Below, one piece after another: positions 34,112 to 44,304 of a stretch of DNA of 64,000 nt. Position numbers and translations under genes: made by a program. How positions within the stretch are numbered: the stretch's first letter is position 1; every line of letters starts with the position of its first letter. Source of the stretch: Filimonas lacunae (lineage in GTDB: Bacteria; Bacteroidota; Bacteroidia; Chitinophagales; Chitinophagaceae); assembly GCF_002355595.1 (NCBI RefSeq), contig NZ_AP017422.1:1922001-1986000 (forward strand). The letters are read 5' to 3'. Below the pieces are notes generated by a model. The model was not told the DNA's origin, did not search any database, and worked only from the letters and a program-made list of their open reading frames with translations.

Positions 34112-34418
34112 CTTTGTGGTACGGGTAAGAATGATGGTTAGTATGAAGCAGGGTGCGTTGAGTGTGTGGATTAATAAGGCACACGTCGCCTTGGGAGGAG
34201 TGAAGTCTTTTTCATCGGATACGGATTTTCATGTTAAGAATCAGCCGAATGTAACCAAAAATAAAGCCAGTTGACAGCAAGGAACAGAATGTTTTTTTAG
34301 TAGTGTTCATGGCAAACCATATATGGTTTTTTATCGTATGTACGCGTTTTCTCCGCCTTTATTCTTCGCGTACGCTTGCATCCATACAATTATCAGTTGC
34401 AGATGTTATTTTTGTTGC
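34112..34418. other. Divergent intergenic region between the histidine kinase and proB
   Basis: About 300 bp without a credible gene. The frame that extends ProB upstream to 34323 has poor composition. A TATTTTTG at 34407-34414 resembles a -7 element but sits only 4 nt before the proB ATG and lacks a spaced TTTG. Confidence 0.45.
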
Positions 34419-35453
34419 ATGCAAAAGCCTGTATTAGTTATTAAATTAGGAACAGCAGTGATAACCGGAAGCGATGGAACCATCAGCCGACCGGTGGTGC
34501 AAAAAGTAGCTGCCGGCATTGCAGCATTGAGCGAACAATATAGAATTGTGCTGGTTTCCAGCGGGGCGGTAGGCAGCGGCAAGGCTTATATTCAGCATTA
34601 CAAGGGCAGCATTACCGAGCGTAAAGCGGCTGCGGCTGTGGGCAATCCTATTCTTATTCTCCTGTATCAGAAATTCTTTTCCAAATATAATATCCCTGTG
34701 GCGCAGGCCTTGTGCGAGCGTCATCATTTTAGCAACAGGCAACAGTTTTTACAGTTGAAAGATACGTTTGCGGCCTTCTGGCAAAACGGCATTCTGCCTA
34801 TTGTAAACGAAAATGACCTGGTAAGCACGGTGGAGTTGAAGTTTTCGGATAACGATGAGCTGGCTACTTTAATAGCCATAGGCTTTGATGCAGAAACGCT
34901 GGTGATAGGTACCTCGGCCGGTGGCTTTATGGATGGAGAAAAGAACATCATCCCTTACGTTGAAAAAATAGACAATACCATACTGGGCTATGTAAGCACG
35001 GATAAAAGCAGCCTGGGATTAGGCGGCATGACTTCCAAACTTACGTTTACACGCCTGGCAAGCTCGCTGGGTATAAAGGTGGTTATCTGTGGCCTGAGTG
35101 GTAAAGCGCCGTTAACAGCTGCCCTGGAAGGCCGCAGCGGTACTACCTTTAAAGCGCAGAACAGCAACCTGAAAGCTCGTCAGAAATGGTTAGCCAGCGG
35201 ATCTATTACGTTGGGTAGCATATTCGTTGATAAAGGTGCTGCCAAAGCATTGCATCAGCGCCGCAGCCTGCTTACCGTGGGCATTACTTCTTTACAGGGT
35301 AAGTTTACCGCAGGGGAAGTAGTGCAGCTGATGGATGAAGAAAGTACTATTATAGGGGTGGCCAAGGTGAAGCTGGGCACTGCTGCTATTATGGAAAGTG
35401 TAGCTAAGAAAAATGTGATAGCCGCCCATGCGGATGATATTGTTGTGTTTTAA
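34419..35453 (+). CDS. proB: Glutamate 5-kinase
   Basis: 344 aa, started at MQKPVLVIKLGTAVI; upstream extension lacks family similarity. Amino-acid-kinase motifs: IKLGTAVITGSDG, IVLVSSGAVGSGK, PIVNENDLVST, FSDNDELATLIA, GLGGMTSKLTFTRLASSLGIKVVI. The C-terminal ~75 residues (SLLTVGITSLQGKFTAGEVVQLMD) match the PUA domain in form. It phosphorylates glutamate as the first step to proline, in the cytosol. The proA gene starts 15 bp after its stop, so the two are cotranscribed. Confidence 0.95.
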   Translation: MQKPVLVIKLGTAVITGSDGTISRPVVQKVAAGIAALSEQYRIVLVSSGAVGSGKAYIQHYKGSITERKAAAAVGNPILILLYQKFFSKYNIPVAQALCERHHFSNRQQFLQLKDTFAAFWQNGILPIVNENDLVSTVELKFSDNDELATLIAIGFDAETLVIGTSAGGFMDGEKNIIPYVEKIDNTILGYVSTDKSSLGLGGMTSKLTFTRLASSLGIKVVICGLSGKAPLTAALEGRSGTTFKAQNSNLKARQKWLASGSITLGSIFVDKGAAKALHQRRSLLTVGITSLQGKFTAGEVVQLMDEESTIIGVAKVKLGTAAIMESVAKKNVIAAHADDIVVF

Positions 35454-35468
35454 ACTAAACTGCTTGTA

Positions 35469-36710
35469 ATGAAAAAGGTAGAACCTCTTATTATAAAAAC
35501 GTACAAAGCGGCTGTGCATATACGCAGAGCCAGCGAAAAACAGATAAAAGACGCTTTACGCCTACTGTCCGGTTTATTGGTGCAAAACAGCAAAGTGCTG
35601 ATAAAAGCCAATGAGAAAGACCTGGCTAAACAAGACCCCAATAACCCGCGTAACGACCGGTTGTTGCTGAACGAACAACGCATTAAGGCTATTGCCAATG
35701 CAGTGCGTAACATCAGCCGTTTGCCAGACCCAGCCGGAAAAGTGCTGGAGAAAAAAGTGTTGCCTAATAAGCTGTTACTGGAAAAAGTAGCAGTGCCTTT
35801 GGGCGTGGTAGGCGCTATTTATGAATCGCGCCCCAATGTTACGTTTGATATTGCTGCTTTATGCATCCGCAGCCGTAATGGCTGTTTGCTGAAAGGCAGC
35901 AGCGAAGCCGACAACACCAACAAAGCAGCTATTAAACTGATCAAGCAGGCATTGCAGGAAAATGGTATTGATCCGGATTGTGTAAGCCTGTTGCCTTCGG
36001 AAAGGGAAGTGGTGCAGGAGCTGTTTACAGCTACCCGTTATATTGATGTGCTCATTCCGCGTGGTTCGGCTTCGTTAATTGAGTTTGTGCGTAAAAACAG
36101 CCAGGTGCCTGTTATTGAAACTGGTGCAGGCGTTTGTCATGTATACGTTGAAAAAGAGGCAGATATTACCAAGGCGATAAACATTGCGGTGAATGCCAAA
36201 GTATCGCGCCCATCCGTTTGTAATGCAGCAGACACGTTGCTGGTAGATGCAGCGGTGGCTCCCGCCTTTTTAACAGCCGTGCAGCCACAGCTGGAAAAGT
36301 ATGGTGTGGAAGTGTTTGCAGATGCAGCTGCCTATAAACTACTGAAAGGCTACAAACATTTACAAAAAGCCACTCCTGAACATTTCGATACCGAGTTTCA
36401 AAGCCTGCGTTGCGCTGTGAAAGTGGTAAAGGATTTAGACGAAGCTTTATTACACATCCAGGAACACTCTACCCGCCATTCCGAAGCCATTGTTTCTGAA
36501 AACAAAAAGCAGTGCCGCCGCTTTATGCAGGAGGTAGATGCTGCGGCCGTGTATTCCAATGCTTCTACCCGCTTTACAGATGGAGAAGAGTTTGGGCTGG
36601 GGGCAGAAATTGGTATCTCTACCCAAAAGCTGCACGCCCGTGGTCCGTTTGCCCTGGAAAAGCTGGTTACCGAAAAATGGATGATAACCGGCAACGGTCA
36701 AACCCGTTAA
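35469..36710 (+). CDS. proA: Gamma-glutamyl phosphate reductase
   Basis: 413 aa, the usual length. Aldehyde-dehydrogenase-like motifs: PLGVVGAIYESRPNVTFDIAALCIRSRNGCLLKGSSEA (NADPH site), LIPRGSASLIEFVRKNSQVPVIETGAGVCHVYVE (active-site region), and SRPSVCNAADTLLVD, which contains the catalytic Cys. The C-terminus has ASTRFTDGEEFGLGAEIGISTQKLHARGPFALE. It reduces gamma-glutamyl phosphate to the semialdehyde, the second step of proline synthesis. Ends 5 bp before the convergent SprF-like gene. Confidence 0.95.
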   Translation: MKKVEPLIIKTYKAAVHIRRASEKQIKDALRLLSGLLVQNSKVLIKANEKDLAKQDPNNPRNDRLLLNEQRIKAIANAVRNISRLPDPAGKVLEKKVLPNKLLLEKVAVPLGVVGAIYESRPNVTFDIAALCIRSRNGCLLKGSSEADNTNKAAIKLIKQALQENGIDPDCVSLLPSEREVVQELFTATRYIDVLIPRGSASLIEFVRKNSQVPVIETGAGVCHVYVEKEADITKAINIAVNAKVSRPSVCNAADTLLVDAAVAPAFLTAVQPQLEKYGVEVFADAAAYKLLKGYKHLQKATPEHFDTEFQSLRCAVKVVKDLDEALLHIQEHSTRHSEAIVSENKKQCRRFMQEVDAAAVYSNASTRFTDGEEFGLGAEIGISTQKLHARGPFALEKLVTEKWMITGNGQTR

Positions 36711-36715
36711 TTATA

Positions 36716-37741
36716 CTAGAATCGAGGGCAGGTGATAGCCTGTAAGGTGCTGTTGCTGGCATTGGTGAAGCCGGTAAGCGTAAGCGATATTTCAAACGCA
36801 TTGGGCTTACCTGCTCCTGTAGCCAGTGTAGATGTGTTGGCATCGTAGCTAAAGGTTACAGAATACGGTTTGTGATCCAGCTTTACCATAGGGATAATAG
36901 CATCCTTTAAGCGCATCATTGCGCCAAACTGCACCGTGTAGTCGGGCTTTTCTATATCATCTCCCAGATTATAACCATACAATGCGCCCACTAATGTTTC
37001 GGAATAGGTGCCTTGTCTGCTGTAGTTACCATACATGGTAAAAAACTGCTTTTCATCCATAGAGAATCTTACACCAGAAGTGAATTCCCATTTGGCATTC
37101 AGCTCAATCAGCGGGTTTTTATAGAACGAATTCTTAGGACGGTTAATATGCTGGTAAGCAATACCGATATAATAGTTATCGGCAGGATTGCCGTTGATAG
37201 AAGAGTTGAACGACATACCTATACCACCATCCCAATGGTGATAGCTGTTGGCTGCCAGCGTTTCGCCGTCGGATACGGCAGGGTTCCAGCCGAAACCATC
37301 ATATTGGTTGTTGGTGGTCATTTTGCTGCGGTCGATGCTTTGTTGTATAAAGCCGCCGGTAACACCCAGTGAGAGGTATTTGGTTTTATCGTCGCTGAGT
37401 GATTTATGGTAATTGATGGCCGGTAATATATGGGTGGTAGTGAAGTTTACCGTACCTGCTTTATCGTATAACAGTTGCAGCCCGTAGGTAATAAAATCGT
37501 TATTGTTGCCAATGGGGGCTTTGTATTCTGCGCTTAACGAGCCGGTTTTATAGGGCACGGTAACATTGCCCCACTGTGTGCGGTACAAAGCTTGTATACG
37601 GTAGTCGCCATCGAACAAACCAGCCAGGGCGGGGTTACGTAATATAGGCGCTTCGAAAAACTGGCTAAAATGCACATCCTGCGCCTTTGCCGATAATATC
37701 GAGCTTATTAGCAGTACTACTAAAGTTATATTCTTCTTCAT
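36716..37741 (-). CDS. PorP/SprF-family outer-membrane protein (type IX secretion/gliding)
   Basis: 341 aa when started at MKKNITLV; a few more codons lie upstream in frame. A signal peptide ends near ILSAKAQDVHFSQF, which is the start phrase of this family ('sQdphFsqfy..p..lNPA'). APILRNPALAGLFDGDYRIQALYRTQWGNVTVPYKTGSLSAEYK is also characteristic. The rest is a predicted beta-barrel. SprF-like proteins help place a T9SS adhesin at the surface, and are coded next to that adhesin. Here the 1600-residue PKD protein lies 40 bp upstream on the same strand, the expected partner. Confidence 0.9.
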   Translation of the reverse strand: MKKNITLVVLLISSILSAKAQDVHFSQFFEAPILRNPALAGLFDGDYRIQALYRTQWGNVTVPYKTGSLSAEYKAPIGNNNDFITYGLQLLYDKAGTVNFTTTHILPAINYHKSLSDDKTKYLSLGVTGGFIQQSIDRSKMTTNNQYDGFGWNPAVSDGETLAANSYHHWDGGIGMSFNSSINGNPADNYYIGIAYQHINRPKNSFYKNPLIELNAKWEFTSGVRFSMDEKQFFTMYGNYSRQGTYSETLVGALYGYNLGDDIEKPDYTVQFGAMMRLKDAIIPMVKLDHKPYSVTFSYDANTSTLATGAGKPNAFEISLTLTGFTNASNSTLQAITCPRF

Positions 37742-37780
37742 TGTCACTTTCACGGTTTACTAGTGTTTAGTTGGTTATTA

Positions 37781-40700
37781 TTATCGAAGCAATGCCACAT
37801 TGCCTTTATAAGTCATTACGGTGCCATTGTCGCACTCTATTTCCATTACATATACATACACGCCCGACTGTGCCGGTTGACCGCCATAGGTGCCATCCCA
37901 GCCGTAAGATGCTGTGTTGGCAAGGAAGTTCAGCTTTTCAAACATGGGCTGCCCCCAGCGGTTGAAAATGCGCAGGGCGCGTATGTTGTACAAACCTCTG
38001 CCGCGTGGATAAAACTGATCGTTCATGCCATCGCTGTTGGGGGAAAAGGTGTTAGGCATAAACACGTTTATCCCGTTGCATAGTACGTGTACGGTTACTT
38101 CGTCCTGCGAGGTGCAACCGCCATCATTATAAGCGTGGGCTACATAGGTGATATCCTGTTTGCTTAACACTACCGGGTTAGGGCAGGTGGCACAACTTAA
38201 ACCTGTAGCCGGAACCCATCGCCAACGGGTAATGTCAGCTGAGTTGATGGTTTGCAGGGTATCGGGATAGCCTACGTTTACATTGTGTACGCTGTCTACT
38301 ATTGTAAACTGTGGTATGGGATATACTTTTATTACCACTGATTGTGAATCGGAGAAACAATTTTTAGTATCGCGACCAATGACCGTATAGGTAGTGGTTT
38401 CGGCAGGTGAAGCTACCGGGTTGGGGATATGGGCATTGTTTAAACCTTTGGCCGGAAACCACTGGTAAGTTTCCGCACCGGAGGTTTGCAGCTGGGCGCT
38501 TTCGCCGGTACATAAAGTATCGGCAGCCATGCGCATCAGTTGGGCAGGCTGTTTCACATCTACAAATAGCGAGTCGTACGATACACAGCCAAAAGCACTG
38601 CTGCCTTTGAGGTAGTAACGTGTGCCGCTGGTGGGTTGTGTAACAGCAGTGGCACAGGTGTTACAGCTGATAGTGGCTTTGCTGGTCCATACATACTTAT
38701 CAGCGCCTGACGGTTGCAGGGTTAACGGCTGGCCCAGGCAGATAGAAGTGTCACTTCCTGCATCCAATGCGGGCAGGGATAACACGGTAACGGTATGTTG
38801 CGCCGTACCTATACAACCATGTTCGTTGATGGCTTGTAAGGTTACATTATACTTACCGGGGTAAGGATAGGTATATGGATTACTTTGACCGGGAGCAGAT
38901 TGCCCGTTGCCTAATTGCCACAACCAGCTGGTGATGGCTGAATTGGAACGGCTGTCCTTACCGCTGAACTGCATAGTGCTGTTATAACATACGGAGTCTA
39001 CCGCTTTAATAACCGGTTGCGGGCTTTGATAAACGGGTATGTTTAAGTTGGTGGTGATAGAATCGCTACAGCCTTTGGCAGTGGTTACTACCAGTTTGAC
39101 ATGGTAGTTGCCATCATTGTAATAGTAATGTTGTGTATTGGTTCCGGTGGCTTTAGCGGTGTTATCGCCAAAGCTCCAGGAATAGCTGCTTATTTCATCG
39201 TACCATACCTGCGAAGAGTCTTTAAAGGCTACCAGTGCTGAGTCGCAACCTGTTTGCAGGGTGGTGCTCAGTTGTGCTTTAATGTCTCTTACATATAAGG
39301 TGTCTTTGTTGGTGATGGCTACTTTACAGTTATTAGAATCGATGAGCACCAGTTTAGGCACATAAGCGCCCTGGTTAGGATAAGTGTGCGATACTATCAG
39401 GTCTTCCCCTGCTGTAACAGTACCGTCGCTAAAATCCCATGCCAGTGATGCGGTGTTTTTTACCGTGGCTTTAAAGGCTACTGCGGCGGGGGCACAGGCT
39501 ATAGAGGGAGTAAAGGTGTATTTACCGCTTGGGCCTTTTATGCTTATGGTATGTACTGCTGTATCATAGCAATTACCATGTCCTTTGGCTATCAGGGTAA
39601 GGTTAAACACGCCGCCTTGTGTATAGGCATGATCTGGCTTATCCAGGTTGCTGGTGGTGCCATCATCAAAATCCCAGTACAAAGTGCTTACGTTTTGCGA
39701 AGTGCTTGCCGGGCTGGCTATCAGCGGGGGGCAGTTGGCAAACGTGTCTACTACATGAAACGAAGCAATTGGGTTGGCTATAAATACCAGTTGCTCTTTC
39801 AGCAGGCTATCGGTACAACCAAACTTGTCGGTTACTTTCAACGCTACATCGTAGTCGCCTTCCTTCGCATAGGGATGTGTGGGAGCGGCAGTAGTGGTAG
39901 CGCTGCCATCGCCAAAGTTCCAGCGGTATGCTAACGACAGGCCCTGCGAGGTATTGGTGAAGCTAACAGTAGAGCCAGCGCAACCCAGGCTGTCTTTTAC
40001 AGCAAAGGCTGCTTTAGGGCTGGCAATAATAACTGCGTTGGATTTGGTTACAGTATCAGCACAGCCATAGCTGTCTGTAATAATCATTTTTACGGTATAG
40101 GTTCCTGCTTTTTTATAAGTATGACTGAAAGGGGCAGTGCTGTAGGTGGCACTGTCACCATCGCCATAGCTCCATTTCCATTGGGTGATGGGGTGCGAGC
40201 CATCGGTGGTAGATTTATCGGTAAAGTTTACAGTACCATCCTGCAAACAAACACCGGCGGGGTTGGTAAAGCCGGCTTTATTGCCAAACACTTCTATATA
40301 CACCTGCTTTTCGCTTTTATCGTAACAGCCGTTGAGGTCAACCGTGGTAAGGGATACGGTGTAGGTGCCGGTTTTGTTATACAGGTGGGTCACCTTATTC
40401 AACTGAACAGAAGTGTTGCTGCTGTCGCCAAAGTCCCATATAAAGGCGGTAACCTTAGTAGTAGTGTAGTTGGTAGCATTTACTATCAAGGCCTCCTTAC
40501 GGCAGAACTCTTCGCCGGGGGTATGGGTAAAGTTGGGATGCTCATCTATAATGCGTACAATCATGCGCATAGTGTCTGAGCAGGCATCGTTCCATACTAT
40601 CAATTCTACATTGTATAACCCGGTATCGGCAAACTTATGGGTGGCGTTTTGAGTGGTGGCGGTAGTGCCATCTCCAAAGTCCCAGTGCCATGAAGTGGCG

Positions 40701-42583
40701 GCAACGCTATTATCGGTAAAGGTGCGCGTGTAGGGAGTTTCACATTTAAATTCTGATGAAAAGCGTGCTATTGGCACTTTTACATGGATATAGTTTTTTA
40801 TTTCCAACGTGTCGTAACACTGCTTGTTACCGGTTATTAATGTAATAGTGAAATTGCCGGTGTCTTTATACGGATGTTGCGGATTGGCTTGAGTACTGCC
40901 ATTGCCATCGCCAAAGTTCCACAACCAGCTATCCGCCTTACCGGTAGAAGCATCGGTGAAATAAATAGGTTTAGAACCGCATACGGCTACCGGGTTGGCG
41001 CTAAAGGCCGTTTTAGGGGCGGTTGCCAGGGTTACCGCATTCTGTAAGGTAAATGTATCAACACATCCTCCATTGGTTCGGATAATAACTGACACGTTGT
41101 ATACGCCTTCCTGTGTGTAAGTATGCGTAGGAGCAACCTGATCAGAAGTGGTGCCATCGCCAAAGTTCCATAACCAGGTAGTTACCGATTGTGGCTCGTT
41201 CATAATGGCCTGCATGGCTATTGTTGCCGGAGTACAGCCTTTATAGGGCAGATTTTTAATGCTGCTGATGCGTGGTGAGCCTATGCGTACCAGCTTTTCT
41301 TTCACTACGGTATCGCTACAGCCGCCTGCATTGAAGCTGATTAAAGAAACGGTATAATATCCCTTTTTCGTATAAGTGTGTACGGGATTGGGATCGAAAG
41401 AGGTGGTAGCATCGCCAAAGTACCAGATATAACTGGCGGCCCCGCTGGCATTGTTGGTGAACGACACGGTAGCCGGTGCGGTACAGGCGGTTGTGGTGCC
41501 GGATGCGCTAAAGGCCGAAATGGGTTTGTTGGAAACGTTGATGACCTTTTTTACGCTATCGGTACACGTGCCAAAGCTGGTATATAATGTTACGGTGTAA
41601 TTGCCTGGATTGGCAAAAGTGTGAACGGCATTGTTTCCTGTATAACTGCTGTTATCGCCAAACGACCAGGTAGAGCTTACCGGCGCAGGGGCAGAAGTAT
41701 TGGTAAAAAACAGCTCTTTACCTGTGCAGGCATTGGCATTGGCGGTAAAGGCTGGGGTGACGCCGCCTATGGCTATTTTCTGTATAATAGTATCGGTACA
41801 GCCGGTTGTGGAAATGGCTACCAGGCGGGCCATATAATCGCCGGCAGCGTCATAAATGTGTTCGGGTGATGCATCGGTTGAGGTGGCGCCATCACCAAAC
41901 GACCACTGGTATTGTAAGGCGCCGGTGTCGGTGGATGTATTGGTAAACTGCACCCGGGTAGGGGGCTGACAGGCATTTACATACGTATAGTTATAAGCAG
42001 CCTTTACTTTGCCGGCAACCTGTACCATGCCTTTTTTCTGTAGCGACTGCTTACAGCCGTAACTGTTTTGTACGGTAAGGGATATATCAAAACTACCCGA
42101 TTCGGTATAGGTATGGGTAGGGGTGGCCTGCGCCGAAATTTGCCCGTCGCCAAAGTCCCATATATAAGAGGTGATGGCACCTGATACGGAGTTACTGCTA
42201 TCGGTAAACAATACCGTCATGGGAATACAGCCATTGGTGGTTTCGGTGGAAAATGCTACCTCGGGTTTGCCGTACACTTTTATTTGTTCTGTTTGTATAA
42301 CAGAATCACTGCCACTGGCATTACCGGCTACCAGTTTAATGGTGTAAGTACCGGGATCGGTGTAAATAGCGCCAGGATTTTGCTGGGTAGATATGGTGCC
42401 GTTGCCAAAATCCCACTTCCACCAGGTAGGTGAGCCGGTAGATGCATCCTTTAGTTGTACAATTAAAGGTGCACAGCCGGTGCTGTTGGTGGAAACAGTA
42501 AATGCTGCTTTTGGCGGTTGGCTAAATCCGGTATTCCATAGTGCCATGCAGAAGGAAGCTAATAAAAGTGTTTTTAGGTACAT
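37781..42583 (-). CDS. Giant PKD-repeat adhesin with gliding-motility C-terminal domain
   Basis: 1600 aa. An N-terminal signal peptide (to about residue 20) leads into about 15 PKD-type domains, each recognisable by a W-x-F-G-D/N-G core (WKWDFGNG, YIWDFGDG, YQWSFGDG, WLWNFGDG, WHWDFGDG, YWDFDDG, ...). Around residues 1330-1500 are two Ig-like or SprB-like segments with Cys pairs. The C-terminus has VFMPNTFSPNSDGMND, FNRWGQPMFE and GWDGTYGGQPAQSGVYVYVM, the CHU_C sorting domain for type IX secretion. It should be exported and held at the cell surface, for adhesion or gliding. It lies upstream of the SprF-like gene. Confidence 0.93.
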   Translation of the reverse strand: MYLKTLLLASFCMALWNTGFSQPPKAAFTVSTNSTGCAPLIVQLKDASTGSPTWWKWDFGNGTISTQQNPGAIYTDPGTYTIKLVAGNASGSDSVIQTEQIKVYGKPEVAFSTETTNGCIPMTVLFTDSSNSVSGAITSYIWDFGDGQISAQATPTHTYTESGSFDISLTVQNSYGCKQSLQKKGMVQVAGKVKAAYNYTYVNACQPPTRVQFTNTSTDTGALQYQWSFGDGATSTDASPEHIYDAAGDYMARLVAISTTGCTDTIIQKIAIGGVTPAFTANANACTGKELFFTNTSAPAPVSSTWSFGDNSSYTGNNAVHTFANPGNYTVTLYTSFGTCTDSVKKVINVSNKPISAFSASGTTTACTAPATVSFTNNASGAASYIWYFGDATTSFDPNPVHTYTKKGYYTVSLISFNAGGCSDTVVKEKLVRIGSPRISSIKNLPYKGCTPATIAMQAIMNEPQSVTTWLWNFGDGTTSDQVAPTHTYTQEGVYNVSVIIRTNGGCVDTFTLQNAVTLATAPKTAFSANPVAVCGSKPIYFTDASTGKADSWLWNFGDGNGSTQANPQHPYKDTGNFTITLITGNKQCYDTLEIKNYIHVKVPIARFSSEFKCETPYTRTFTDNSVAATSWHWDFGDGTTATTQNATHKFADTGLYNVELIVWNDACSDTMRMIVRIIDEHPNFTHTPGEEFCRKEALIVNATNYTTTKVTAFIWDFGDSSNTSVQLNKVTHLYNKTGTYTVSLTTVDLNGCYDKSEKQVYIEVFGNKAGFTNPAGVCLQDGTVNFTDKSTTDGSHPITQWKWSYGDGDSATYSTAPFSHTYKKAGTYTVKMIITDSYGCADTVTKSNAVIIASPKAAFAVKDSLGCAGSTVSFTNTSQGLSLAYRWNFGDGSATTTAAPTHPYAKEGDYDVALKVTDKFGCTDSLLKEQLVFIANPIASFHVVDTFANCPPLIASPASTSQNVSTLYWDFDDGTTSNLDKPDHAYTQGGVFNLTLIAKGHGNCYDTAVHTISIKGPSGKYTFTPSIACAPAAVAFKATVKNTASLAWDFSDGTVTAGEDLIVSHTYPNQGAYVPKLVLIDSNNCKVAITNKDTLYVRDIKAQLSTTLQTGCDSALVAFKDSSQVWYDEISSYSWSFGDNTAKATGTNTQHYYYNDGNYHVKLVVTTAKGCSDSITTNLNIPVYQSPQPVIKAVDSVCYNSTMQFSGKDSRSNSAITSWLWQLGNGQSAPGQSNPYTYPYPGKYNVTLQAINEHGCIGTAQHTVTVLSLPALDAGSDTSICLGQPLTLQPSGADKYVWTSKATISCNTCATAVTQPTSGTRYYLKGSSAFGCVSYDSLFVDVKQPAQLMRMAADTLCTGESAQLQTSGAETYQWFPAKGLNNAHIPNPVASPAETTTYTVIGRDTKNCFSDSQSVVIKVYPIPQFTIVDSVHNVNVGYPDTLQTINSADITRWRWVPATGLSCATCPNPVVLSKQDITYVAHAYNDGGCTSQDEVTVHVLCNGINVFMPNTFSPNSDGMNDQFYPRGRGLYNIRALRIFNRWGQPMFEKLNFLANTASYGWDGTYGGQPAQSGVYVYVMEIECDNGTVMTYKGNVALLR

Positions 42584-42621
42584 TTTCAGATCTCCTTGGG
42601 GGGATTGGTGTAATTATGCTG

Positions 42622-42629
42622 CAAAGGTA
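42622..42629 (-). promoter_or_regulatory. -7 element upstream of the PKD adhesin gene
   Basis: TACCTTTG on the minus strand, an exact TAnnTTTG, 38 bp before the ATG at 42583. A TTG lies 31 nt upstream, which is too far for standard spacing, so only the -7 part is claimed. A GGAG is found ~10 nt before the ATG, unusual in this phylum. Confidence 0.5.
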
Positions 42630-42868
42630 CCCTAACATTAGGGGGGTGGGGGTTTAAGAACAATTAAGAAAGAGTGGCAGAAGATTAAAATGTATTTAAA
42701 AATGTTATTTGAAAATTAAACTCTAACCCAGCAACAATAATGGGTTTATTGTGTTGGATTGCAGGATTAAATAATAATTACCAATTGAATACTAACGGTT
42801 GTTGGCTGATGTAAATGGCTATTATTGCTCCGTCGTTTATTATTTGTGTTGTTAATAATAAGGTTGTT

Positions 42869-43240
42869 ATGTACGCATTATCAAACCAGCATGGCCAGGT
42901 GGAGGCCTTTATGGAGAAAAACAGGATAGTAGCGGCTGATTCGCTGCAAATGATTGGTATTTTATTAGGAAACTGCGTTTTTGACTGCTCCGGTAAAATG
43001 GTGGGTAAGTTTCTGGATAACGTGCTGTATCATTTATCCGGTAAAATTTTGTCGAAAGGCGCATTGGTGCCGGTTACTACGGAAGTAGAAGCTTTATTAG
43101 GGCAATACCAGGAGGAGGGAGCTGTGGTGCTGCGTTCTATTACCAACCACACCGACCGGTGGATTGAAATTACCACAGAATGGAGTAAAGTAGAATTACA
43201 CAATGTGCTACAGCGGGAGCAGGAATTACAGGGAGCATAA
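42869..43240 (+). CDS. Hypothetical protein, 123 aa
   Basis: The start was set at MYALSNQHGQVEAFM; codons before it are hydrophobic and poor. It is a soluble protein with mixed composition: NRIVAADSLQMIGILLGNCVFDCSGKMVGKFLDNVLYHLSGKILSKG, and near the end WIEITTEWSKVELHNVLQREQELQ. No domain recognised. The 'DCSGK.vGK' phrase could suggest a regulatory beta-barrel, but this is only an impression. It is isolated between the adhesin gene and plsX, and followed by a clear terminator. Confidence 0.6.
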   Translation: MYALSNQHGQVEAFMEKNRIVAADSLQMIGILLGNCVFDCSGKMVGKFLDNVLYHLSGKILSKGALVPVTTEVEALLGQYQEEGAVVLRSITNHTDRWIEITTEWSKVELHNVLQREQELQGA

Positions 43241-43259
43241 AATGCTGATAACCATATAA

Positions 43260-43297
43260 ATGAAAAAGGCGATACTATACAGCATCGCCTTTTTCAT
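43260..43297. terminator. Bidirectional rho-independent terminator
   Basis: ATGAAAAAGGCGAT (43260-43273) pairs with ATCGCCTTTTTCAT (43284-43297). A-run on one side, T-run on the other, so it serves the 123-aa gene and the convergent PlsX gene. Confidence 0.88.
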
Positions 43298-43308
43298 TAA
43301 AGTATTTT

Positions 43309-44271
43309 TTACCGGGTTGTAGCCTGGAAGTTTTCCGTGATTTTTTCGCAAAGCTGCGTTTCAATCATTTTCTCTGCCAGGTGAACCATGTTTTTGAAGG
43401 CTTTGGCGCTGCTGATGCCATGACCGATAATTACCGGTTTGTTTACACCCAATACAGGCGTTCCACCGTAATTTTCGTAGTGAAGGCGACTCAGATATCC
43501 GTCGTTTTCCAGTTTCCTGGATGCAGCGATATCATATACTGATTCCACCATTTTCAAAACGATATTACCTGTAAATCCATCACATACTACTACATCTGCC
43601 TTGTCGTAGAAAACATCCCGTCCTTCTACATTACCTGTAAAATGGATGTGTGTATTTTCTTTGAGCAGGGGATAAGTAGCTTGCGCCAGCAAATTTCCTT
43701 TTCCTTCCTCTTCACCAACGTTCAGCAAGGCCACTTTGGGTTGTTGAATTCCCAGAATATTACTTGCGTACAAGCTGCCTAGAGTGGCAAACTGGTTCAG
43801 GTGTTCCGGTTTACAATCTGCGTTCAGGCCTACGTCCAGCAATATACCCGTGCTTCCATTTAATTTGGGCAGCAGAGTTGCAATTGTGGGGCGTTGTACA
43901 CCTTCGATAGCTTTAATGCTATACATAGCTCCTACCAGCATAGCACCCGTGTTTCCGGCACTCATGAAAGCTTCAATTTTTCCGGTAGCCAGCAGGTAAA
44001 ACCCAATAGCAATAGAAGATTGTTGCTTTTCTTTTAATGCCTTTGTCGGATGCTCGTTGTACCCGATCACTTCAGGCGCAGGAATCACCTTAATACTAGG
44101 GTGATTAAGCAGGTTGTGCTCTGTTAAAAGCGGCACCAGCTTGTCTTCCTGGCCAATACAAAATAAAGTGGCCGGGCCATTAACATTGGTATCGTCTAAA
44201 TACAGGCGAATTCCTTTCACCGCTTCAAGCGGCGCAAAATCGCCTCCCATCATGTCTATTCCAATATTCAT
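43309..44271 (-). CDS. plsX: Phosphate acyltransferase PlsX
   Basis: 320 aa. Family phrases: NIGIDMMGGDFAPLEAVKG at the N-terminus, KALKEKQQSSIAIG, FMSAGNTGAMLVGAMYSI, GILLDVGLNADCKPEHLNQFATLG, VVCDGFTGNIVLKMVES and NYGGTPVLGVNKPVIIGHG. It makes acyl-phosphate from acyl-ACP for phospholipid synthesis, at the cytosolic membrane surface. Located directly after rpmF, the standard yceD-rpmF-plsX order. Confidence 0.96.
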   Translation of the reverse strand: MNIGIDMMGGDFAPLEAVKGIRLYLDDTNVNGPATLFCIGQEDKLVPLLTEHNLLNHPSIKVIPAPEVIGYNEHPTKALKEKQQSSIAIGFYLLATGKIEAFMSAGNTGAMLVGAMYSIKAIEGVQRPTIATLLPKLNGSTGILLDVGLNADCKPEHLNQFATLGSLYASNILGIQQPKVALLNVGEEEGKGNLLAQATYPLLKENTHIHFTGNVEGRDVFYDKADVVVCDGFTGNIVLKMVESVYDIAASRKLENDGYLSRLHYENYGGTPVLGVNKPVIIGHGISSAKAFKNMVHLAEKMIETQLCEKITENFQATTR

Positions 44272-44304
44272 GTCCGGCGCAAGGAGTTAAATGAACTAAA
44301 AAGG

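Noticed and set aside
34407-34414. TATTTTTG as proB promoter
   Set aside because: It lies 4 nt before the ATG and lacks a TTTG at 19-20 nt, so transcription could not start in time unless leaderless.
39551-39934. Plus-strand frames within 37.8-42.6 kb
   Set aside because: Shadows of the 1600-codon PKD adhesin gene on the minus strand, with no recognisable domains.
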